Notes: generated from the letters alone by a model not told the origin. A DNA stretch of 46,393 bases from an uncultured Rhodospirillales bacterium (GCA_903928895.1 CAIYSR010000118.1:1-46393); one strand, 5' to 3'; numbered from the stretch's first letter, positions 17,066-26,597 are shown. Translations and numbers: made by a program.

Positions 17066-17098
17066 CTCCCTTTTTGAAAAAAGGGAGCCAAAAACTTT
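17066..17098. repeat. AT-rich hairpin repeat, copy 1
   Basis: CTCCCTTTTT and AAAAAGGGAG form a perfect 10-bp stem with a two-base loop, followed by CCAAAAACTTT. The same architecture recurs at 30739-30810 and 38202-38275, with compensating changes in the stem (CCC/GGG here, TTC/GAA there). It lies between the CoA transferase and the dimethylglycine-dehydrogenase-like gene. It lacks a terminal T run in the transcribed direction, so I call it a dispersed repeat rather than a standard terminator. Confidence 0.6.
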
Positions 17099-17104
17099 CG
17101 CCCA

Positions 17105-19514
17105 TTATCTGCGCATGCGGGTTCCCTCGGGGTCGAAGAGGGGGGTGGGGGCGAAGGTGGCGGGGCAGTGTTGGCCGAGGATTTCGATGGCGAAGGGCGT
17201 GGTGGGGGTGGCGTAGGCTTCTTCGACGTAGGCCATGGCGATGGATTTTCCGATCCAGTGGGCGTAGCCGCCGGAGGTGACCCAGCCGATGGGCTTGCCG
17301 TCGACGCGGACGGGTTCGTCGCCGGCGACGTCGGTGCCGCGATCATCGACGACGAGGGTGACGAGGGCGAGGCGCGCCCCCCCTTCCCTTTCGCGGACCG
17401 CAGCCTCGCGGCCGATGAAGTCGCCTTTTTTGAGGCTGACGAAGCGGGAGAGGCCGGCCTCGTAGGGGCCGTAGATCGGGCGGTATTCGCGGGCCCAGGT
17501 GCCCCAGGATTTCTCCAGGCGCAGGCTGTTCATGGCGCGGGTGCCGGCGAGTTTGAGGCCGAATTGGGCGCCGGACTGGGTGAGCAGGTCGAACAGGGCG
17601 ACGTGGTAGTCGGGCGAGACCCAGATTTCGTAGCCGAGGTCGCCGGTGAAGGTGAGGCGGCCGACCTGGGCCGGGATGGGGCCGATGTCCATCTGGCGGT
17701 AGGACATGAAGGGGAAGGCCGTGTTGGAGCAGTCGGCGCCGGTGAGGGATTGCAGGAGGGCGCGGGCGTGGGGGCCAGCGATGGAGAGGCCGACGCGGGC
17801 GCTGCGGAGGTTGTCGATGCGGACGCCGGATTTGGGGGCGTAAGCGTGCCACCAGCGGAGGTGGTATTCCTCGGCGCCGCCGGTGCCGAAGACGTCGAAC
17901 GTGTCGGCATCGCGGCGGGCGACGGTGAAGTCGCCGATGAGTTTGCCGGCGGGGTTGAGCATGGGGGCGAGGACGATGCGGCCGGGTTCGGGCATACGGT
18001 TGGTGAGGACGTGGGAGAGGAAGGCTTCGGCGCCGGCGCCGGAGAAGCGGTATTTGGCGTAGCCGGAGGTCTCGATCAGGCCGACCGCGGTGCGGATGGC
18101 GTGGCATTCGGCGGCTATGGGGGCGTGGGCGTTGGCGCGGCCGAAGCTGACTTGTTCGACCGGGGTTTCGCCGGGGGGGGGCGTACCAGAGCGGGTATTC
18201 GAGGCCCCAGGCGGCGCCGAAGACGGCGTTGGCGGCCTTCATGCGGTCATAGAGGGGCGAGGTGCGGAGCGGGCGGGCGGCCGGGAGTTCCTCGTTGGGG
18301 AAGGAGACGCGGAAGCGGCGGCCGTAGTTTTCGCGGACCTTGGCGTTGGTCCAGGCGAGCGTGGCCCAGTCGCCGTAGCGGGCGACATCCATGGCCCAGA
18401 CGTCGAAGCCGGGATCGCCGTGGGTCATCCAGCCGGCCAGCGCCAGGCCGACGCCGCCGCCCTGGCTGAAGCCGGCCATGACGCCGCAGGCGACCCAGTA
18501 GTTGGACAGGCCGCGGACCGGGCCGACGAGGGGGTTGCCGTCTGCGGCGAAGGTGAAGGGGCCGTTGATGACGCGCTTGATGCCGGCCTGTTCCAGCCGG
18601 GGGAAGTGGCGGAAGCCGACCTCGAGGTTGCCGGCGATGCGGTCGAGGTCCGACGGCAGGAGTTCGGCCTTGAAGTCCCACGGCGTGGTGACGGGGGACC
18701 AGGGGACGCCTTCGTGTTCGTAGGTGCCGAGGAGGACGCCGCGGCGTTCCTGACGGAGGTAGATTTCGCCTTCGAAGTCGATGGTGTGGGGGAGTTCGCG
18801 ATCCGGCAGGTCGTCGATGTCCTCGGTGATGAGGTACTGGTGCTGCATGGCGAGGATGGGGAGTTCGAGGCCAACCATGCGGCCGACTTCGCGGGCCCAG
18901 AGGCCGCCGGCGTTGACGATGTGTTCGGCGACGATGGTGCCCTGGTCGGTGACGACATCCCAGAAGCCGTCGGGGCGCTGGTTGGTCTCCAGGACGCGGG
19001 TGCGGCGGTAGATTTCGGCGCCGGCCAGGGTGGCGCTTTTGGCGTAGGCGTTGGTGACGCCGGTGGGGTCGACATGGCCTTCCAGCGGGTCCCACATGGC
19101 GCCGACGAATTGGGATTTGTCGAGCAGCGGCAGGAGTTTGGCGGCTTCGTCGATGGTGATGAGTTCGGCGTCCATGCCGAGATAGGAGCCTCTTGCGGCG
19201 GCCATCTTGAGCCAGTCCATGCGGTCCCTGGTGCCGGCGAGCATGATGCCGCCGGTCATGTGGACGCCGCAGGATTGGCCGGAGATGCGTTCGATCTCGG
19301 CGTAGAGCTCGATGGTATATTTCTGCAGCTTGGCGACGTTGGGGTCGCCGTTCAGCGTGTGCATGCCGCCGGCGGCGTGCCAGGTGGAGCCGCAGGTGAG
19401 TTCGTCGCGTTCGAGCAGGACCACGTCCTGCCAGCCGAGCTTGGTGAGGTGGTACAGCACGGAGCAGCCGACCACGCCGCCGCCGATGACTGCCGCGCGC
19501 ACATGGGATTTCAT
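17105..19514 (-). pseudogene. Dimethylglycine/sarcosine dehydrogenase-like FAD protein, frameshifted
   Basis: The N-terminal part (19514 to about 18182) encodes a DAO-type FAD domain: GGGVVG at 11-16 and GSTWHAAG with His46, the position of covalent flavin attachment in this family. The C-terminal part (to 17105, one frame over) encodes the folate-binding GcvT-like domain (PEPGRIVLAPMLNPAGKLIGDF and onward to DPEGTRMRR). The two frames join at nine consecutive G (18173-18181). Removing one G restores a continuous 802-codon protein, close to the roughly 810 residues of relatives. It would oxidatively demethylate dimethylglycine or sarcosine with transfer of C1 to tetrahydrofolate. Either a real mutation, phase variation or a sequencing error. 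It is downstream of the sox operon, 10 bases after soxG. Confidence 0.8.
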
Positions 19515-19524
19515 GGAGGGCTCC

Positions 19525-19962
19525 TCAGGCCAGGGACGTGGCGGCCTGGGTGAGCCAATCGAGCAGCCAGGCCGCGAGGGGCCGCTCGACGAAAATACGC
19601 ATGCCGCCTTGGTGCGCGGCGAGCAGGAGGGTCAGGCCGGCGAAGACGGTCTGGGCGCAGTGGCCTTCGGCGAGCGCGGTCGGGCTCAGGGTGGAGGCCA
19701 TCGACAACAGGGTGGGCCAGGCGGGGCCGGTGAGGTCGAGGACGACGAAGCCGTCGGTGACGTCGGAGACGAAGCCGGCCGGGGGCGGTTCGCCGAGGGC
19801 GAGGACACGGTCGGGCGCGAGCCAGTGGCGGCCTGCATCGATGGTGTTGGGTGCGATGGTGATGCCGGAGGCGAGGAACAGGCGGCCGGGCGTGGTGGTG
19901 GCGATGGTGAGGCCGGGGGCGGTGATGGTGGTGGTGAGGTCGGTTCGGGCGAGGTCAGCCAT
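19525..19962 (-). CDS. soxG: Sarcosine oxidase gamma subunit
   Basis: A 145-residue protein in the canonical soxG position after soxA, overlapping its 3' end by 8 bases. Sequence conservation in this subunit is low, but DGFVVLDLTGPAWPTLLSM, the LSPTALAEGHCAQTVFAGLTLLL stretch and the C-terminal FVERPLAAWLLDWL fit the gamma subunit. This subunit packs in the heterotetrameric enzyme without carrying a cofactor of its own. It is shorter than many family members (about 170-200). Confidence 0.75.
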   Translation of the reverse strand: MADLARTDLTTTITAPGLTIATTTPGRLFLASGITIAPNTIDAGRHWLAPDRVLALGEPPPAGFVSDVTDGFVVLDLTGPAWPTLLSMASTLSPTALAEGHCAQTVFAGLTLLLAAHQGGMRIFVERPLAAWLLDWLTQAATSLA

Positions 19963-22873
19963 GGAGGCGGGCCCCTTGCGGATCGAGGTGGCAGGGGGCG
20001 GTGAGGGTGGCGCGGCTGATGTGGCCGAGGTGGAAGATCTCGACGGTCTCGCCGAGGCGGGCGCGGCCGGCTTCGATCATGCCGAGGGCGATGGAACGGC
20101 CGAGGGCGGGGCTGTGGCAGGACGAGGTGATCCAGCCGTGGCTTCGCCCGTCCACCCGGGCATGGCTGCCGACGGCGGGGACGAAGCTGGGGTCCTCGGG
20201 CAGGAGGCCGACGAAGTGGCGGCGGTCGGGGCGCAGCGCGTCCGGCGTCAGGAGGGAGCGTTTGCCGACGAAATCGAGGTGCTTGTTCCGCAAGGGGGCG
20301 GTGACGCCGAGGTCGACGGGCAGGGTCATGCCGTCGGTGTCGGTGCCGATGAGGATGAAGCCTTTTTCGGCGCGCAGGACGGAGAGCGATTCGATGCCGT
20401 AGAGCGTGACGTCGTCGGCGGCGCCGAGGGCGAGGAGGTGGCGCCAGAGGGCCGGGCCGTGCGCGGCGGGGATGGTGAGTTCGTAGCTGCGTTCGCCCGT
20501 GAAGCTGACGCGGGCGATGCGGCCGGGCAGGCCCTCGATGCGGCCTTCGCTGAAGGCCATATGGGGCAGGGCATCATCGGAGAGGTCGATGTCGGTGGTG
20601 AGTTTCGCCAGGATGTCGCGGGATCTGGGGCCGCTCACGGCGTAGGTGGCCCAGGCGGCGGTGGTGTCGTGGAAGGCGAGCTTGAGATGGGGGAAGTCGG
20701 TCTGATGCCAGGCGCGCAGCATGGCCAGCACGCCGGCGGTGTGGCTGGAGGAGGGGGAGAGGAGGTAGCGGTCCGGCGCGAGGCGGGCGACGACGCCGTC
20801 GTCGTAGACGACGCCGGTTTCGCGCAGGAGCAGGCAGTAGCGGATGCGGCCCGGCTTCAGGTTGGCGACTTCGTTGTAGTACATGAGGTTGAGGAAGGCG
20901 GCGGCGTCGGGGCCGGCGACTTCGATCTTGCCGAGGCTGGAGCCGTCGAACAAGCCGGCGCTGGCCCGCGCGGCGGCGGCTTCGCGGGTGATGGCGTCGG
21001 CGACAGTTTCCCCGATCCGCTGGTAACAGGCCGGGCGCAACCAGCCGCCGTATTCGCGCATGACGGCGCCGTTGGCGAGGTGGTCGGCGTGGCTGGGGAG
21101 GTGGCGGACGGGGGAGAACAGCTTGCCGTGGCGCAGACCGGCGAGGGCGCCGAGGGAGACCGGGATGAAGGGGGGGCGGAAGGTGGTGGTGCCGACATCG
21201 GCGATGGCGCGGCCGGTGAAGGCGGCCAGGGCGGCGAGGCCGTTGACGTTGCTGGTCTTGCCCTGGTCGTTGGCCATGCCGAGCGTCGTGTAGCGCTTGA
21301 GGTGCTCGACCGAGGCGTAGTTTTCCTGGGCGGCGAGGGCGACATCCTTGAGGGTGACGTCGTTCTGGAGGTCGATCCATTGGCGGCGGTCGGGGACGTC
21401 GACGAACCAGAGAGGGGTGATGGGGGTCGGCGCCACGGCGTCGGGGGTGCGGGGAGCGGCGAGCGTAACGGTGCGGCCGAGGGCGTGGGCCGCTGCGGCA
21501 CCGGCGGCGTGGCCCTGGGCGAGGGCGGCGGCGAGGCTGGGGGTGCCGGTGATGGCGCCGGCGAAAAATTGGCCGGGGCGGGCGGCGTCGGGGAGGAAGG
21601 CCGCAAGCGGTTCGTCCCAGCGCAGCTTGCCGCCGGCCTGGCTGTGCAGGTGGACGGCGGGGGACAAGCCGCCGGAGATCGCCAGCAGGTCGGCGCGGAC
21701 GCGCTCTGGGGTGCCAAGTGCGCTGCGCGGGGCGAGATCGACCCAGCGCAGCCCGTGGTGGCCGCCGGTGGCGACGGGGATGGTGGCGGGGCGCACGCGG
21801 ACGCCGTGGGATTGGGCGGTCAGGGCGACGGGGCCCGGGTCGGGGCGGGCGTCGGCGAGGCTGACGATGGCGCCGGCTTCGGCGAGGGCGACGGCGGTGG
21901 CGTAGGCGGTGTCGTTGTTGGTGGCGACGACGACTTCGTGGCCGGCGCACACACCGTATTCGCGGAGGTATTGCAGCACGGCGGCGGCGGACATCACGCC
22001 TGGGCGGTCATTGCCGGGGAAGACCAGCGGGCGCTCGATGGCGCCGGTGGCGAGGACGACATGTTTGGCGCGGACCATCCAGACCCGTTCGGCAGCCCAG
22101 CTGTTTGCGGCCGTCCGGCGCTGTTCGAGTAGGCCGAAGGCGTTGTGGTCATAGGCGCCGAAGACGGTAGTGCGGGGCAGCAGAGTCGCGCCGTCCAGGC
22201 CAGCGAGGGTTTGCGCTACCCAGTCGGTGGCGGGGGCGCTGTCGATGTCGTGGGGTTGCCACAGCAGGGAGCCGCCCCAGGCCGCGCGATCGTCGGCCAG
22301 CATCACGCGCAGGCCCGCGCTGGTGGCGGCGCGCGCGGCGGCCAATCCGGCCGGGCCGGCGCCGACGACGAGGAGATCGGTCTCGGCGTGGCGGGTGTCG
22401 TAATGGAGGAGATCGGCGTCGGGGCGCAGCGTGCCGAGGCCGGCCATCTGGCGGATACGGGACTCGAAGGTCTCCCAGGAGGGGGATTTGAAGGTCTTGT
22501 AGTAGAAGCCGGCGGGCAGGAAGCGGTGGAACAGGTCGATCAGGCCAAGGGCGTCGTGGCGGATATTGGGCCAGGCGTTGACGCCGGATGCGGCCATGCC
22601 CGCTTCGAGCGGGACCAGGGTGGACCGCGCGTTGGGGTCGTGGCGGCCGTCGGGCCAGGCGAGGTCGACGATGCCGTTGGGTTCCTCGGTCCAGGCGCCG
22701 TAGAGGCCGCGGGGGCGGTGGTATTTGAAGCTGCGGCCGACGATGCGGATGCGGTTGGCGAGCAGGGCGGAGGCCAGGGTGTCGCCCTGGAAGCCGCTGA
22801 GTTTGCGGCCGTCCCAGGTGAAATCGAGGGTGCGGGTGCGGTCGATGCGTCCGCCGCCGGGCAGGCGCTTCAC
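19955..22873 (-). CDS. soxA: Sarcosine oxidase alpha subunit
   Basis: The start is GTG at 22871-22873, overlapping the soxD stop (GTGA), which gives 972 residues. A longer open frame upstream is a shadow of soxD. The N-terminus (GRIDRTRTLDFTWDGRKLSG, GDTLASALLANRI, GRSFKYHRPRG) is the ferredoxin-like region. DLLVVGAGPAGLAAARAA is the NAD-binding Rossmann motif. The C-terminal ~380 residues form the GcvT-like folate-binding domain that takes the methyl group as 5,10-methylene-tetrahydrofolate. It forms the tetramer with SoxB, SoxD and SoxG and converts sarcosine to glycine, formaldehyde equivalent and H2O2. Confidence 0.92.
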   Translation of the reverse strand: MKRLPGGGRIDRTRTLDFTWDGRKLSGFQGDTLASALLANRIRIVGRSFKYHRPRGLYGAWTEEPNGIVDLAWPDGRHDPNARSTLVPLEAGMAASGVNAWPNIRHDALGLIDLFHRFLPAGFYYKTFKSPSWETFESRIRQMAGLGTLRPDADLLHYDTRHAETDLLVVGAGPAGLAAARAATSAGLRVMLADDRAAWGGSLLWQPHDIDSAPATDWVAQTLAGLDGATLLPRTTVFGAYDHNAFGLLEQRRTAANSWAAERVWMVRAKHVVLATGAIERPLVFPGNDRPGVMSAAAVLQYLREYGVCAGHEVVVATNNDTAYATAVALAEAGAIVSLADARPDPGPVALTAQSHGVRVRPATIPVATGGHHGLRWVDLAPRSALGTPERVRADLLAISGGLSPAVHLHSQAGGKLRWDEPLAAFLPDAARPGQFFAGAITGTPSLAAALAQGHAAGAAAAHALGRTVTLAAPRTPDAVAPTPITPLWFVDVPDRRQWIDLQNDVTLKDVALAAQENYASVEHLKRYTTLGMANDQGKTSNVNGLAALAAFTGRAIADVGTTTFRPPFIPVSLGALAGLRHGKLFSPVRHLPSHADHLANGAVMREYGGWLRPACYQRIGETVADAITREAAAARASAGLFDGSSLGKIEVAGPDAAAFLNLMYYNEVANLKPGRIRYCLLLRETGVVYDDGVVARLAPDRYLLSPSSSHTAGVLAMLRAWHQTDFPHLKLAFHDTTAAWATYAVSGPRSRDILAKLTTDIDLSDDALPHMAFSEGRIEGLPGRIARVSFTGERSYELTIPAAHGPALWRHLLALGAADDVTLYGIESLSVLRAEKGFILIGTDTDGMTLPVDLGVTAPLRNKHLDFVGKRSLLTPDALRPDRRHFVGLLPEDPSFVPAVGSHARVDGRSHGWITSSCHSPALGRSIALGMIEAGRARLGETVEIFHLGHISRATLTAPCHLDPQGARLHG

Positions 22874-23127
22874 GACGGCTCTCCCGGCTTGAGGGCGCGG
22901 TGGATCGTGTGGGTCAGGGTGTCGCGCTCGAGCAGGAAGAACTGGCCGCAGCCGCCGGCGTGGCTCCAGACTTCGCGGTGGAAGCCCTTTTCGTTGGTGC
23001 GCAGATAGAGGTAGTCGGCCCAGACCGCGTCCGAGACGTCCGAGGTCGGGCGGAGCGCGGGTTCGGCGGCGAATTTGAACTCGGGTTCGTCGCGCGGGCC
23101 GCACCAGGGGCAGGGGATCAGGAGCAT
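22870..23127 (-). CDS. soxD: Sarcosine oxidase delta subunit
   Basis: An 85-residue protein beginning MLLIPCPWCGPRDEPEF. The CPWCG pair and the downstream His/Cys (SHAGGCGQFF) form the zinc site that defines SoxD. WADYLYLRTNEKGFHREVW is the conserved middle. It is a structural subunit of heterotetrameric sarcosine oxidase. The gene is 10 bases after soxB and overlaps the GTG start of soxA by four bases. Confidence 0.92.
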   Translation of the reverse strand: MLLIPCPWCGPRDEPEFKFAAEPALRPTSDVSDAVWADYLYLRTNEKGFHREVWSHAGGCGQFFLLERDTLTHTIHRALKPGEPS

Positions 23128-23137
23128 GCCGGGGCCC

Positions 23138-24385
23138 TCAATGCGCGATCCCGGCGCCGGCAGCCTCGTCGATGAGGCGGCCGGTTTCGAAGCGCGAGAG
23201 ATCGAACGGGGCGGAAATCGGATGGTGCTGGCCGGTGGCGAGGAGGTGGGCCAGCATCCAGCCGCCGGCCGGGATGGCCTTGAAGCCGCCGGTGCCCCAG
23301 CCGCAATTCAGATACATCCCCTGGACCGGGGCGGGGCCGATGATGGGGGAATAGTCCCAGCAGACATCGACCAGGCCGGCCCAGGCGCGCAGCAGCTTGA
23401 GGCGGCGGAAGGCGGGGAACATCTCGAGCATGCCGGCGATCACCTCGCGCTCCACCGGCAGATTGCCGCGCTGGGCGTAGGAGGGGTAGAGGTCGAGCCC
23501 GGCGCCGAAGACGAGTTCGCCCTTGTCGGACTGGCTGACATACATCCCGGTGGCGGAGGACATCACCACGGTGTCGAGGATAGGCTTGACAGCCTCGCTC
23601 ACCATCGCCTGCAGGGCGTAGGACTGGATCGGCAGCTTGAAACCGGCCATCCCCGCGAGCACGCCGGAATGTCCGGCGGCGGCGAGGCCGATGGCGCCGG
23701 CGGAAATCGCGCCGCGGGTGGTCTGCACCCCGGTGACGCGGCCCGCGACGATGTCGAAGCCGGTGACTTCGCAGCCCTGGATGATGTCCACACCCAGGCC
23801 CGAGGCGCCGCGGGCGTAGCCCCAGGCCACGGCGTCATGCCGGGCGATGCCGCCGCGGCGCTGGGTGAAGCCGCCGTGGATCTCGTAGCGGGCGTCGGGG
23901 GCGAAGTTCAGCAGCGGCACCTCGGCGCGGACCTGTTTTGCGTCGAGCAGTTCCACGTCGATGCCGTTGAGGAGCATGGCATTCACGCTGCGGGCCATCA
24001 GCTCCATGTCATGCTCGGTGTGGGCCAGCATCAGGATGCCGCGCTGGCTCAGCATGATGTTGTAGTCGAGCTCCTGGCTCAGACCTTCGTAGAGGCGCAG
24101 GGCGAAATCGTAGATCGCGGCGCTCTCGGGGAAGAAGTAGTTGGAGCGCACGATGGTGGTGTTGCGCCCAGTGTTGCCGCCGCCGAGCCAGGATTTTTCC
24201 AGCACCGCGACCCGGCGCATGCCATGGACACAAGCGAGGTAGTAGGCGGCGGCGAGCCCGTGCCCGCCGCCGCCGACGATCACGGCATCGTAGGATTTTT
24301 TCGGCTCGGGCGAGCGCCACGCCTGCGGCCAGCCGGTTTGCCCGGCGAGGCCCTGGCGCAGCAGCGAGACGGCGGAGTAGCGCAT
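23138..24385 (-). CDS. soxB: Sarcosine oxidase beta subunit
   Basis: A 415-residue flavoprotein. VIVGGGGHGLAAAYYLA (35-51) is the FAD-binding dinucleotide fold. His183 in ARHDAVAWGYARGA is in the position where the beta subunit binds FMN covalently. The C-terminal GLVDVCWDYSPIIGP and WGTGGFKAIPAGGWMLAHL complete the DAO fold. Length agrees with the family (about 405-415). It catalyses the oxidation of sarcosine within the SoxBDAG complex. The start codon overlaps the upstream SDR stop as TGATG, which suggests that the SDR is part of the same translational unit. Confidence 0.93.
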   Translation of the reverse strand: MRYSAVSLLRQGLAGQTGWPQAWRSPEPKKSYDAVIVGGGGHGLAAAYYLACVHGMRRVAVLEKSWLGGGNTGRNTTIVRSNYFFPESAAIYDFALRLYEGLSQELDYNIMLSQRGILMLAHTEHDMELMARSVNAMLLNGIDVELLDAKQVRAEVPLLNFAPDARYEIHGGFTQRRGGIARHDAVAWGYARGASGLGVDIIQGCEVTGFDIVAGRVTGVQTTRGAISAGAIGLAAAGHSGVLAGMAGFKLPIQSYALQAMVSEAVKPILDTVVMSSATGMYVSQSDKGELVFGAGLDLYPSYAQRGNLPVEREVIAGMLEMFPAFRRLKLLRAWAGLVDVCWDYSPIIGPAPVQGMYLNCGWGTGGFKAIPAGGWMLAHLLATGQHHPISAPFDLSRFETGRLIDEAAGAGIAH

Positions 24386-25158
24386 CAGCTGTAGAGGAGC
24401 TGGCCGCCATCGACGGTGATGGTCTGGCCGGTGACCCAGCGGGCCATGGGCGAGGCCAGGAACAGGATCACGTCGGCCACCTCCTCCGGCATGCCGAGGC
24501 GGCCGAACTTGTTGGCGTTCAGCACCGCCTGGTACACCGGCGAGCCTTCTTGCTTGCGCTTCTCCCAGGAGCCGCCCGGGAATTCGATGGAGCCGGGTGC
24601 GACCGCGTTGACGCGGATCTGCTTGGGGGCGAGCGACATGGCCTGGCTCTGGGTGTAGTTCACCACGGCCGCTTTCACCGCGGCATAGGGCGCGCTGCGC
24701 ATCGAGGGGCGGTAGGCCGAGATCGAGGAGACCGAGACGATCGCGGCTTCCTGCGCCTGCTCCAGGAACGGCAGCGCGGCCTGGCTCGCATGGACGATGG
24801 CCATCACGTCGACGCGGAAGCCGGCGGTCCAGCCGGCTTCGTCGTCGGTCATGCCGAAACCCGAGGCGTTGTTGACGAGCACATTGATGCCGCCGAGTGC
24901 CTCGGCGGCGCTGGCGATGTAGCTGCGGATCGCGTCACCATCGGCCAGATCGCACACACCGGCATGAGCAACGTGACCATGTGCCGCCACCTCTTGGCGC
25001 GTCGCCTCCAGTGTCTCGGCCCCGCGCGCGCAAATCGACACGCTCGCCCCCGCCGCGGCGAACGCCAACGCGGTCGAGCGCCCGATTCCGCGGCTGCCGC
25101 CACAAACAATGACGCGCCGTCCCCCGAAATCGAGAGCCTTGGGGAATTCGAGGGACAT
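24385..25158 (-). CDS. Short-chain dehydrogenase/reductase
   Basis: A 257-residue classical SDR. The coenzyme motif is GGSRGIG (20-26), followed by NNAS (96-99), catalytic Ser145 and Tyr158-x3-Lys162 (YAAVK), and the C-terminal GQTITVDGGQLLYS. It probably reduces or oxidises a small carbonyl/alcohol using NAD(P). The substrate is unknown. Its stop overlaps the soxB start (TGATG), so it is the first gene of the sarcosine oxidase operon; an SDR in this position is not part of the textbook soxBDAG set. Confidence 0.87.
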   Translation of the reverse strand: MSLEFPKALDFGGRRVIVCGGSRGIGRSTALAFAAAGASVSICARGAETLEATRQEVAAHGHVAHAGVCDLADGDAIRSYIASAAEALGGINVLVNNASGFGMTDDEAGWTAGFRVDVMAIVHASQAALPFLEQAQEAAIVSVSSISAYRPSMRSAPYAAVKAAVVNYTQSQAMSLAPKQIRVNAVAPGSIEFPGGSWEKRKQEGSPVYQAVLNANKFGRLGMPEEVADVILFLASPMARWVTGQTITVDGGQLLYS

Positions 25159-25185
25159 GGGGCTGCTCCGTAATGGTCTCTGAGG

Positions 25186-25944
25186 TCAATTGCTAATGGC
25201 GAACAACGCGTCGCGCATCGGCTCGCTGGAAACGATGATAACGCCCTGATACGGGTCTGCATACTCGACCGCGAGGAACACCGCGCTGCCCAGCACGGCC
25301 GCGCAGACCGCAAGTGCGCCCAGCGCCACGCGCGAACGTCGGCTCGACAGGCCGAGCCCGGCGAACGTGATCATGAACCAAATCACCAGGATTGTGACCG
25401 TCCATGGCGACAGTGATCGCCCGGTCCGTTCGTCCAGGACCCAGCGCGCGCGGCCTACGTCGCGCACTTGGTCGCGCGCGGTACGCCGCAGATCCCGGTC
25501 GCGCTCGGTCTCGGCGGGCAACTCGACCACCGCCGATTCCAGTGCATTGAACAGCACGTCCGCATGGGTATCTTGCGGTCCCAGGCGCGGCTGCGCCTGC
25601 GGCCACACATCCTTCATCGTGCGCGCCGCGTAGCGGAACAACAGAGACCTCGTGGGTGCAGCCGGATTGCCCATCCGGCGCAGCGTATGGTCGAGATCGA
25701 TGATCTGGAACGAGAAGCCACGCACATCGCGATTGGCGCTGTCGAAATGCGTCTTGAGATAGACCGTCAGCGCCGCCAGCATGATCGCGGCCAGGATGGT
25801 GACGATCCAGATCGACCGTCCGATGACATGCAAAGTCGGTTCGCTCAGCCGCAGCCGCTCCGCCCGCTGAACCGCGATGCCACCGGCAATGGATGACAGG
25901 AACAGGCAGGCGAACGTCACCATCCCCGCGGTCGGACCGTTCAT
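25186..25944 (-). CDS. DUF4239 family membrane protein
   Basis: A 252-residue protein with four hydrophobic segments: two in the first ~65 residues and two around 180-230. They bracket a soluble middle that is rich in charged residues. The C-terminal YADPYQGVIIVSSEPMRDAL and its preceding hydrophobic helix match the DUF4239 (bestrophin-like) family. The function of the family is not established; channel-like roles have been guessed from fold similarity. It is 27 bases upstream of the SDR gene and 37 bases downstream of the isochorismatase-like gene on the same strand. Confidence 0.7.
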   Translation of the reverse strand: MNGPTAGMVTFACLFLSSIAGGIAVQRAERLRLSEPTLHVIGRSIWIVTILAAIMLAALTVYLKTHFDSANRDVRGFSFQIIDLDHTLRRMGNPAAPTRSLLFRYAARTMKDVWPQAQPRLGPQDTHADVLFNALESAVVELPAETERDRDLRRTARDQVRDVGRARWVLDERTGRSLSPWTVTILVIWFMITFAGLGLSSRRSRVALGALAVCAAVLGSAVFLAVEYADPYQGVIIVSSEPMRDALFAISN

Positions 25945-25981
25945 GCCGCGCTGCTCCGCACAATCGAGCTACATAAACACT

Positions 25982-26587
25982 TCATCGTATCCCGGCAAAG
26001 TGTTCAACTTCCAACAACATTTCTGAAATCGAGGCGATCCGCGCAACTGGCCGCAGGGCGGCGATGGCGTTGTCATGGACCTCGCGCGCAAAGGCGGCAC
26101 AGCCGTCCTCTAGCACGGTGATCTCAAACTCGCGGACATGGGCATCACGCACCGTGCTGGCGACACCGCCACTGGTGACGATCCCGGCCACCAACAGACG
26201 CTTTATCCCGGCTCGGTGCAGCACCCATTCCAGGCGGGACATGTAGAAGGCCGAAAAATTCACCTTCTCCACTGCTAGGTCGGCCGGCCCGAGCGCCTCG
26301 ACCATTGCATGACCCCAGCCACCCGGCACGAAGTCCCCCTTGGCCAGAAACGGCCGCAAGTGCTTGAGGTGCGGCGAGATGAACGGCGCGCCGCCCTTGC
26401 CCGGCACCAAAGTGAAATGGGTGGACACCACCCAGCCCCCGGCGGCGCGCACCGCGTCCACCAGCGGCCGCAGCCGCGGCACCACCGCAGCGATATCGGC
26501 ATTGCCGAGCCCCGCCCGGCCGTACGCCCCCTCGGGATGGATGAAGTCATTCTGCAGGTCGCAGAGCAGCAAAGCAGTGTCTTGCAT
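25982..26587 (-). CDS. Isochorismatase-fold hydrolase with Gly in place of the catalytic Cys
   Basis: The ATG at 26585-26587 gives 201 residues. The isochorismatase fold is shown by LLLCDLQNDFIHPEG (Asp10), the EKVNFSAFYM segment (Lys108) and LLVAGIVTSGGVASTVRDAH. In cysteine hydrolases of this fold (nicotinamidase, N-carbamoylsarcosine amidase) the nucleophilic Cys sits where this protein has Gly141. True isochorismatases such as EntB and PhzD also have Gly there and cleave a vinyl ether. The reaction is therefore uncertain. It is 10 bases after an HpcH/HpaI aldolase gene on the same strand, which suggests cotranscription. Confidence 0.8.
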   Translation of the reverse strand: MQDTALLLCDLQNDFIHPEGAYGRAGLGNADIAAVVPRLRPLVDAVRAAGGWVVSTHFTLVPGKGGAPFISPHLKHLRPFLAKGDFVPGGWGHAMVEALGPADLAVEKVNFSAFYMSRLEWVLHRAGIKRLLVAGIVTSGGVASTVRDAHVREFEITVLEDGCAAFAREVHDNAIAALRPVARIASISEMLLEVEHFAGIR

Positions 26588-26597
26588 CGTCGGTCTT

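Noticed and set aside
19538-22132. 864-codon plus-strand open frame opposite soxG/soxA
   Set aside because: It is antisense to clear sarcosine oxidase genes; its Gly/Ala/Glu/Asp-rich, low-complexity product is a typical shadow in GC-rich DNA.
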